In this document: positions 1-3,829 of the stretch, piece by piece
Layout: each line of letters begins with the position of its first letter
Position numbering within the stretch: position 1 is the stretch's first letter
NCBI GenBank assembly: GCA_964541755.1
Contig: CAZIRF010000072.1
Coordinates: forward strand, 1-7,793
Source: CAZIRF01 sp964541755
Lineage (GTDB): Bacteria > Spirochaetota > Spirochaetia > Treponematales > Breznakiellaceae
Reading direction: 5' to 3'
DNA length: 7,793 nt
Made by a program: the position numbers and the translations under genes
Notes under the pieces: generated by a model
Told to the model about the DNA's origin: nothing
The model's input: only the letters and a program-made list of their open reading frames with translations
Databases searched by the model: none

Positions 1-55
1 GGGCTGTAGACGAGCGGATGATCCGCGAGTCGGAAGCCGAATCCCCCCTGCTCCG
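1..55 (+). repeat. Right end of a tRNA-linked repeat element (partial)
   Basis: This is the right-hand end of the same element that is complete at 489-614; its left part lies outside the window. Bases 1-46 align with 567-612 with about six differences. They include a hairpin, GCGGA-TGA-TCCGC at 14-26, whose counterpart in the complete copy is GCGAA-TGAT-TTCGC. The shared terminal block CGGAAGCCGAATCCC follows. As in the complete copy, the element runs directly into the 3' end of a tRNA. The family is not one I recognise; it is defined here only by comparing copies within the window. Confidence 0.7.
38..55 (+). pseudogene. tRNA 3'-end remnant, probably tRNA-Ser
   Basis: The 18 bases CGAATCCCCCCTGCTCCG read as the end of a T-loop, a five-base T-stem strand (CCCCC), a seven-base acceptor strand (CTGCTCC) and a G discriminator. 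No tRNA body precedes it; repeat-element sequence does. The G at position 73 and the GGAGCAG acceptor it implies fit a serine tRNA. By analogy with the duplicated tRNA-Ser end at 605-622, the intact tRNA would be expected just upstream of the window. That expectation is inference. Confidence 0.55.
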
Positions 56-59
56 ATAA

Positions 60-78
60 ACTGTCATTTTTTGACAGT
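60..78. repeat. Perfect 7-bp inverted repeat (hairpin)
   Basis: ACTGTCA and TGACAGT flank a five-T loop. There is no T-run after the second arm, so it does not look like an intrinsic terminator. It sits in the 44-base spacer between the tRNA 3' remnant and the next partial repeat copy. Function unknown. Confidence 0.5.
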
Positions 79-99
79 GGAGATACTTGTTACTGTAAA

Positions 100-137
100 G
101 CAGGGGATTCGATCCGGAGTTCCCGCCGAGCGGTAGC
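100..137 (+). repeat. Left end of a tRNA-linked repeat element (truncated)
   Basis: Bases 104-137 match 491-524 of the complete element at 30 of 34 positions, including GGGATTCG, CCGGAGT, CCGCCGAGCG and TAGC. The similarity stops after 137, about 28 bases before tRNA-Arg, so only the left quarter is present. Its outermost bases GCAGGGGATTCG are close to the inverse complement of the tRNA remnant at 38-51, just as the complete copy mirrors its own neighbouring tRNA-Ser. This looks like the remains of a second unit of a tandem array. Confidence 0.65.
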
Positions 138-165
138 AAACACAGCATGCCAGAAATGGCTTTTC

Positions 166-239
166 GAGGTTGTAGCTCAGCTGGATAGAGCATCAGATTG
201 CGGATCTGAAGGTCGGAGGTTCGAATCCTCTCAGCCTCA
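166..239 (+). tRNA. tRNA-Arg, anticodon GCG
   Basis: A complete 74-base cloverleaf. The acceptor is GAGGTTG/CAGCCTC with one G-U pair, the D stem GCTC/GAGC, the anticodon stem TCAGA/TCTGA and the T stem GGAGG/CCTCT around TTCGAAT, with discriminator A. The anticodon loop TTGCGGA (198-204) gives anticodon GCG at 200-202, reading CGC and CGU. The D-loop GCTGGATA carries the A20 expected in bacterial arginine tRNAs, so the identity is well supported. CCA is not encoded. The odd point is G34: bacteria normally have ACG here, deaminated to ICG by TadA. A hairpin terminator follows immediately. No clear promoter is visible upstream. Confidence 0.95.
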
Positions 240-242
240 TTG

Positions 243-276
243 ACAGAGCCGACGGGGTATCCCTTCGGCTCTGTTT
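243..276 (+). terminator. Intrinsic terminator after tRNA-Arg
   Basis: A perfect 10-bp stem, ACAGAGCCGA (243-252) with TCGGCTCTGT (265-274), has an inner GGG/CCC able to close the loop further. Only three T follow at the 3' side, so termination may be incomplete. It lies four bases after the tRNA-Arg 3' end, which fits a role in ending that transcript. Confidence 0.7.
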
Positions 277-352
277 GTACCCGACGCCCACCAGGGCGGC
301 ACAGGGGGTCTCTTTCAGAACTCAGCGGGTTTTGAACCAGGCTCACACAACT

Positions 353-439
353 GGAGAGATGCGAGAGTGGTTGAATCGGGCGGTCTCGAAAACCGTTGAT
401 CTCGCAAGAGATCCGAGGGTTCGAATCCCTCTCTCTCCG
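353..439 (+). tRNA. tRNA-Ser, anticodon CGA
   Basis: An 87-base class II tRNA. The acceptor is GGAGAGA/TCTCTCC with G discriminator, the short D stem CGA/TCG, the anticodon stem GCGGT/ACCGT and loop CTCGAAA, giving anticodon CGA at 387-389 for UCG codons. The long variable arm is GATCTC-GCAA-GAGATC, and the T stem is GAGGG/CCCTC around TTCGAAT. CCA is not encoded. Its last 18 bases and the following 43 are repeated exactly at 605-665. The acceptor and T arm are the same as in tRNA-Ser (GGA) at 691-776. No convincing promoter is seen in 277-352. Confidence 0.96.
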
Positions 440-482
440 TAGCTGGCGACAGATATTGGCGTTGAAAACCGCCGCTTTATGC
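422..482 (+). repeat. 61-bp direct repeat, copy 1 (tRNA-Ser 3' end plus spacer)
   Basis: This segment is identical to 605-665, at an offset of 183 bases. It starts in the T-loop of tRNA-Ser (CGA), covers the tRNA 3' end and continues 43 bases downstream. With copy 2 it brackets the hairpin element at 489-614. It resembles the direct repeats left when something inserts into a tRNA 3' end, but no integrase gene is visible. A tandem duplication by slippage or unequal recombination would give the same pattern. Confidence 0.9.
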
Positions 483-488
483 AAGGTT

Positions 489-614
489 GAGGGATTCGAA
501 CCGGAGTCTCCGCCGAGCGCTAGCGAGGGAAAGGCGCCATGGATGGCGCCGGCAGGAGACGGAGGCGGGCTGCAGGCGAGCGAATGATTTCGCGAGCCGG
601 AAGCCGAATCCCTC
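489..614 (+). repeat. Complete tRNA-linked hairpin element with 10-bp terminal inverted repeats
   Basis: About 126 bases bounded by perfect terminal inverted repeats, GAGGGATTCG (489-498) and CGAATCCCTC (605-614), with CCGG at 501-504 facing CCGG at 597-600. The left 14 bases (489-502) are the exact inverse complement of the tRNA-Ser T arm at 418-431. The right end is a direct copy of the T-arm 3' strand and runs on into the acceptor strand. Inside are a perfect GC-rich hairpin, GGCGCCAT-GG-ATGGCGCC (533-550), the palindrome CGCTAGCG (518-525) and a small hairpin, GCGAA-TGAT-TTCGC (580-593). No protein of its own is credible; the open frames through it are T-arm antisense artefacts. Two partial copies lie at 1-55 and 100-137. 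It could be a small non-autonomous mobile element or a structured RNA. I do not recognise the family. Confidence 0.7.
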
Positions 615-665
615 TCTCTCCGTAGCTGGCGACAGATATTGGCGTTGAAAACCGCCGCTTTATGC
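605..665 (+). repeat. 61-bp direct repeat, copy 2
   Basis: Exact copy of 422-482. It contains a detached tRNA-Ser 3' end (605-622) followed by the spacer that now leads into tRNA-Ser (GGA). Identity ends at 666, where copy 1 has A and copy 2 has T. That T completes the sequence TATGCT, so only copy 2 carries this possible -10 box. Confidence 0.9.
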
Positions 666-666
666 T
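639..666 (+). promoter_or_regulatory. Possible promoter of tRNA-Ser (GGA)
   Basis: TTGGCG (639-644) and TATGCT (661-666) are 16 bp apart and lie about 25 bases upstream of the mature tRNA start. Both hexamers are imperfect matches to the sigma-70 consensus, so this is tentative. Most of it lies inside the duplicated 61-bp segment. If correct, the duplication copied a promoter. Confidence 0.35.
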
Positions 667-690
667 TACCGGCAGACAGACACATCTTTT

Positions 691-776
691 GGAGAGATGT
701 CCGAGTGGTCGAAGGTGCACGCTTGGAAGGCGTGTGTGCCCAAAAGGTACCGAGGGTTCGAATCCCTCTCTCTCCG
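691..776 (+). tRNA. tRNA-Ser, anticodon GGA
   Basis: An 86-base class II tRNA. The acceptor is GGAGAGA/TCTCTCC with G discriminator, and the anticodon stem is CACGC/GCGTG with loop TTGGAAG. The anticodon GGA at 725-727 reads UCC and UCU. The variable arm is GTGCC-CAAAA-GGTAC, and the T stem is GAGGG/CCCTC around TTCGAAT. CCA is not encoded. It lies six bases upstream of the SRP RNA, the same neighbour relation as in Bacillus (tRNA-Ser next to scr), so the two may be co-transcribed and processed. Confidence 0.96.
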
Positions 777-781
777 TATTT

Positions 782-891
782 CCCCCGTATTCAGGATCCA
801 TGCGAAACGCCGCCGCCCAACTCCATCAGGTCCGGAAGGAAGCAGTGGTAAGCGGTTGGCGTTTGCGCCGTGGTCTTCCTGAGTGCGGGGG
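782..891 (+). ncRNA. ffs: Small signal recognition particle RNA (4.5S type)
   Basis: The hallmark SRP domain IV apical sequence GGTCCGGAAGGAAGCAG lies at 829-845, with a GGAA tetraloop and the asymmetric internal loop that binds Ffh. The flanks pair as one long rod: CCA/TGG, CAAC/GTTG, AAACGC/GCGTTT, TCAGGA (791-796) with TCCTGA (877-882), and closing CCCCCG (782-787) with CGGGGG (886-891). The RNA is about 110 bases, close to the 114 of E. coli 4.5S, and lacks the Alu domain of the longer Bacillus form. With Ffh and FtsY it targets nascent membrane proteins to the Sec translocon. A TTTTT tract at 892-896 directly after the closing helix probably ends the transcript. The order tRNA-Ser, SRP RNA, dnaX, ebfC, recR is conserved in several bacteria. 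Confidence 0.93.
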
Positions 892-896
892 TTTTT
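887..896 (+). terminator. Probable 3' terminator of the SRP RNA
   Basis: The G-rich 3' strand of the SRP closing helix (887-891) is followed directly by five T (892-896). The rod helix supplies the stem and the T-tract the release site. It ends eight bases before the dnaX -10 box is complete, which leaves room for dnaX to start from its own promoter. Confidence 0.5.
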
Positions 897-904
897 GGTA
901 TACT
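896..904 (+). promoter_or_regulatory. Extended -10 promoter of dnaX
   Basis: TGG followed by TATACT (899-904) fits an extended -10 element. The region 17 bp upstream reads TTCCTG inside the SRP RNA gene, a weak -35, as extended -10 promoters allow. Only seven bases separate the box from the dnaX ATG at 912. The expected start of transcription therefore falls on or next to the start codon, and no Shine-Dalgarno sequence is present. Confidence 0.55.
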
Positions 905-911
905 CCCCAGC

Positions 912-2915
912 ATGGCCTATGAAGTAACCGCCACACGGCGGCGCCCCAAGACCTTTGACGAACTCGCCGGGCAAGAATTTGTGGTAGCGACCCTCAAGAG
1001 CTCCATCGAAACCGGACGTATCGCCCACGCATATCTCTTTTCCGGCCCGCGGGGCTGCGGAAAGACGAGCGCCGCCCGCATCCTGGCCCGCTCTCTCAAC
1101 TGCGAGAATCCGGGGCCGGACGGCCCCTGCGGTACCTGTTCGGCCTGTGTAGAAATTGCCCGCGGCGCCAATATGGACGTTATCGAGATCGACGGCGCCT
1201 CGAACACGAGCGTCAATGACGTCCGGCAGATCAAAGACGAGGTCCTCTTCCCGCCAAATGCCGGCAAATACAAGATCTACATCATTGACGAAGTCCACAT
1301 GCTCTCGAACAGTGCCTTCAATGCCCTGCTCAAGACCATAGAGGAACCGCCTCCCTATATCATCTTTATATTTGCCACCACCGAGCTCCACAAGGTCCCG
1401 GCCACCATCAAGAGCCGCTGCCAACAGTTCGCTTTTCGGCTCATCTCCATCGAGACCATTCGCGACATACTCGCTTCCGCGTGCAACGAAATGGGTATCA
1501 CGGCCGAAGACGAAGCCCTCCTGTGGATTGCCCGCGAATCGACCGGCAGCTTGCGCGACGCCTACACCCTTTTTGATCAGGTTGTCGCCTTTTCCAACGG
1601 AAAACTCACCGCGGCCCTTATCCGCGAAAAACTCGGGGTTGTCGGCCACGAGGCCATCGATGCCTTGGTCGAAGCCTGCACCAAGGGAGAACACGCCCAG
1701 GTCTTCTCAACCCTGGACGACATCCTCCAGCGCGGCGTCTCTGTCGAGCAACTCGTCGTCGACCTCGCCGAATACTACCGCAGCCTCCTGCTCATCAAGA
1801 GCGGCATCGACAAGGAATCGCTCGTGGGTCATGGGCTCGAGCGCTTCAGCGCGGTAAACCGCGAACAACTCAGCCTCCCGCAAATCCACCACGCCCTCGA
1901 GCTCCTCCTGGGGCTCTACCGCGACATACGCTTCAGCGTCTCTCCGCGCTTCGAGCTTGAAACGCTTATATCGGCCCTGTGCTGGCTCCCCTCCTGGGTC
2001 TCGCCCATCGAGCTCGCCGAAGCGGTTCAGTCGGTCCGCGCCGTCTTGGGGGGGCTTCCCCATCAAAATGCGCCGATGCCTGGCGGGGGAGGTGGGGCCC
2101 GCCCTTTCGGCGCTGAGCCGGCCGTCCGCGAAGGGCGAGCCGGCCAGGACATCAAGGCTGATGATTACAGCCACACCGCCGCCGCAACCCCGGAGTCGTT
2201 CCCGGCAGACACGACGGCGGGGGGCATCAGCTTCGACGGCAGCAGCTCCATCAGCGAAACCTTCAAGCGTCTTATCGCGCAGAAAAACGGGAAAGGGCCG
2301 GTAGAGGGCTCTTCGAGCGGGCCCGCACGGGCCGCTTCGACAGCATCAGCCGAAGCCGGGCCAAACACGTCATCACCCGGCCTTTCACCGCGGGAAACCG
2401 GGGACGAAAACGCCCCCGCCCGGGATCCGGAGCCGCCCCATTTCGCGCCCCCCATGCCGGAGCCCATGCCGGAAAACAAGCCATGGACAGAGCAGGCACA
2501 GAGCGAAGCATACGACGAGCCGGAAGGCACTGCGGATTTACCGGATCAGGCGGCCGCCCCCTCCAGCGGAGGCAGCGGCACAGACGACAGCTTCCTCGCC
2601 GACCTGAAGGCCTCGCTGCAGAAGACGCTCAGTCGGGGACGGGGCATGCTCGCCAGCGCCATCACCAAGAGCGACTCCTGGACCCTGGACAATGGGGTCC
2701 TCCACATGCGCATCCGCGACAAGCTCACGGCCGAACTCCTCGAGAGGGAGAGCGCCTGGCTCGCAGGGGAAATTGGCCGCATGCTGGGCAGCCCCATCAG
2801 CCTTGGCATTACCCTCTCGCTCCCCGAAGTGATTAAGGCCGTCGTCAGCGAGGAACAATCGAAGGCAGTCGAGAACGTCTGCCGCATTTTCAAGGGAACC
2901 ATTATCCGCACTTAG
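912..2915 (+). CDS. dnaX: DNA polymerase III clamp-loader subunit tau/gamma
   Basis: This 667-residue protein is the AAA+ motor of the clamp loader, which opens the beta ring and places it on primed DNA. Walker A is GPRGCGKTS (45-53). The zinc module uses C64, C73, C76 and C79. Walker B is IIDEVH (124-129), the sensor 1/arginine-finger region is ATTELHKVPATIKSRC (155-170) and sensor 2 is GSLRDA (212-217). The collar/oligomerisation domain reaches about residue 375. Next comes a long Gly/Pro/Ala/Ser-rich linker (about 382-570). A folded C-terminal domain (about 575-667) fits the tau-specific part that contacts the polymerase. An in-frame start exists at 870, but it lies inside the SRP RNA and adds a non-conserved MVFLSAGVFG extension. 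MAYEVTATRRRP is the normal family start. A G7 run at codons 379-381 could yield a gamma-like short form. dnaX begins the dnaX-ebfC-recR operon. Confidence 0.96.
   Translation: MAYEVTATRRRPKTFDELAGQEFVVATLKSSIETGRIAHAYLFSGPRGCGKTSAARILARSLNCENPGPDGPCGTCSACVEIARGANMDVIEIDGASNTSVNDVRQIKDEVLFPPNAGKYKIYIIDEVHMLSNSAFNALLKTIEEPPPYIIFIFATTELHKVPATIKSRCQQFAFRLISIETIRDILASACNEMGITAEDEALLWIARESTGSLRDAYTLFDQVVAFSNGKLTAALIREKLGVVGHEAIDALVEACTKGEHAQVFSTLDDILQRGVSVEQLVVDLAEYYRSLLLIKSGIDKESLVGHGLERFSAVNREQLSLPQIHHALELLLGLYRDIRFSVSPRFELETLISALCWLPSWVSPIELAEAVQSVRAVLGGLPHQNAPMPGGGGGARPFGAEPAVREGRAGQDIKADDYSHTAAATPESFPADTTAGGISFDGSSSISETFKRLIAQKNGKGPVEGSSSGPARAASTASAEAGPNTSSPGLSPRETGDENAPARDPEPPHFAPPMPEPMPENKPWTEQAQSEAYDEPEGTADLPDQAAAPSSGGSGTDDSFLADLKASLQKTLSRGRGMLASAITKSDSWTLDNGVLHMRIRDKLTAELLERESAWLAGEIGRMLGSPISLGITLSLPEVIKAVVSEEQSKAVENVCRIFKGTIIRT
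2048..2054 (+). other. Candidate programmed -1 frameshift site in dnaX
   Basis: Seven G are read as TTG GGG GGG (codons 379-381), matching the X XXY YYZ slippery arrangement. A -1 shift would add 20 residues and stop at TGA 2114-2116. The resulting 401-residue product keeps the ATPase and oligomerisation domains and loses the tau tail, like E. coli gamma. CCCCA (2058-2062) can pair with TGGGG downstream. Transcript slippage on G7 could have the same effect. No clear upstream Shine-Dalgarno stimulator is seen. Known dnaX sites are usually A-rich, so this remains a hypothesis. Confidence 0.35.
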
Positions 2916-2933
2916 GTGCGACAGGAGCATGCG

Positions 2934-3239
2934 ATGAACATCAATCCCTTTGACCTTTTGAAAAACGCCGGTAAGATACAGGAAGAGATGGGGCGGATGC
3001 AGGAGTCCCTGCAGGCCCTCGTCGTCACCGGTTCCGCCGGCGGCGGCATGGTCGAAATCGACCTCAACGGCAAACTGGAGTGCATGGCGATACGCATCGA
3101 CCCCACCGTCGTCGACCCGGCGGACATCACCATGCTCCAGGATTTGGTGCGCGCCGCCTTCACCGATGCGCACGAAAAGGCGCGCGCGGCCATCCAGTCC
3201 AAATTGGGCCCCATGGCCGGTGCGATGGGCCTGGCATGA
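2934..3239 (+). CDS. ebfC: YbaB/EbfC-family nucleoid-associated DNA-binding protein
   Basis: The product is 101 residues, the usual family size. It starts MNINPFDLLKNAGKIQEEM, has the amphipathic N-terminal helix, and then the glycine-rich GSAGGGMVEIDLNGKLE strand region (about 34-50). The DPADITMLQDLVRAAFTDAHEKA segment (about 62-84) follows, with a Met/Gly-rich end, GPMAGAMGLA. Family members are dimeric proteins that bind and compact DNA and influence expression; the Borrelia homologue EbfC binds DNA sequence-specifically. ATG 2934 was chosen because AGGAG at 2923-2927 is six bases upstream. The GTG at 2916 touches the dnaX stop and lacks such a site. The gene lies 18 bases after dnaX, and its stop overlaps the recR start in ATGA, so the three genes are probably translated from one mRNA. 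Confidence 0.93.
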   Translation: MNINPFDLLKNAGKIQEEMGRMQESLQALVVTGSAGGGMVEIDLNGKLECMAIRIDPTVVDPADITMLQDLVRAAFTDAHEKARAAIQSKLGPMAGAMGLA

Positions 3240-3829
3240 ACGCCATCGACGAACTCGTCGTCCTCCTTACCCGCCTTCCCGGCGTAGGCAAAAAGAGCGC
3301 CCAGCGCATGGCTTGGCACATTCTCGAAGGCGACGACGCGTTTGCGCACAACCTTGCCCTGCGTATAGAACGCCTCAAATCTTCAATAAAACGCTGTGGC
3401 GAATGCGGCTCATGGTCGGACAGCGACCCCTGCCCCGTCTGCGCCGATCCCCTCAGGGACCGCAGCGTTATCTGTGTCGTGGAGCGTCCGCAAGATGTAC
3501 GGGTGATAGAGGACTCCCGCGAGTACCGCGGTCTCTTTCATGTTTTGGGCGGCGTCATTGCGCCCCTCGAAGGCATGGGGCCCGACAAGCTGCGTATCGC
3601 CGAGCTGGGAGAGCGCCTGCGCCGCCTTCCGGTACGCGAAGTCATCATCGCCCTCAACCCGACGGTCGAAGGTGATACCACCGCCCTCTACCTCCAGCGG
3701 GTGTTCAAGGACGCCGGGGTCGAGATGTCCCGCCTGGCTTCGGGCCTTCCGGTGGGCGGCGACCTCGAGTACGCCGACCGCCTGACGCTTTCCCGGAGCT
3801 TCCGGGGGCGCTTCCGGATGGGCTCGTAG
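3236..3829 (+). CDS. recR: Recombination mediator protein RecR
   Basis: At 197 residues this is full length. RecR works with RecO/RecF to load RecA on gapped DNA. The helix-hairpin-helix region is TRLPGVGKKSAQRMAWHIL (12-30). The zinc finger uses C54, C57, C66 and C69 (CGEC...CPVC). The Toprim domain starts at CVVERPQD (80-87), continues through FHVLGGVIAPLEGMGP (101-116) and EVIIALNPTVEGDTTA (135-150), and ends in LPVGGDLEYADRLTLSRSFRGR (171-192), all typical of the family. ATG 3236 overlaps the ebfC stop in ATGA, suggesting translational coupling. An upstream in-frame ATG at 3080 would add 52 residues antagonistic to the known N-terminus and is rejected. The last 125 bases are overlapped on the opposite strand by the 3' end of ygiQ. 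No terminator is visible after the stop. Confidence 0.96.
   Translation: MNAIDELVVLLTRLPGVGKKSAQRMAWHILEGDDAFAHNLALRIERLKSSIKRCGECGSWSDSDPCPVCADPLRDRSVICVVERPQDVRVIEDSREYRGLFHVLGGVIAPLEGMGPDKLRIAELGERLRRLPVREVIIALNPTVEGDTTALYLQRVFKDAGVEMSRLASGLPVGGDLEYADRLTLSRSFRGRFRMGS

Noticed and set aside
396..587. Small ORF through the tRNA-Ser end and repeat element (peptide with GFEPESPPSASEG)
   Set aside because: It begins inside tRNA-Ser, and the EGFEP-like string is what antisense T-arm sequence always translates to. It has no ribosome binding site.
422..665. CRISPR array or integron attC array
   Set aside because: There are only two long direct repeats with tRNA sequence in them, no short regularly spaced repeats, and no cas or integrase gene. 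The inverted ends do not match attC core sites as far as I can see.
520..801. 93-residue minus-strand ORF
   Set aside because: It is the reverse complement of tRNA-Ser (GGA) and the repeat; the peptide REGFEPSVPFGHTRLPS is a common tRNA-antisense artefact.
870..911. Upstream dnaX start
   Set aside because: It lies inside the SRP RNA and across its T-tract, and would add a non-conserved extension to the typical MAYEVTATRRRP start.
666..1694. 342-residue minus-strand ORF antisense to dnaX
   Set aside because: It covers the tRNA-Ser, the SRP RNA and the conserved dnaX ATPase domain on the other strand. The long open frame is a product of GC-rich codon bias.
2277..2296. A5 run in dnaX (CAG AAA AAC) as the frameshift site
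   Set aside because: The heptamer starts with G, so it does not fit X XXY YYZ, and five A are weak for transcript slippage. The G7 run upstream is the better candidate.
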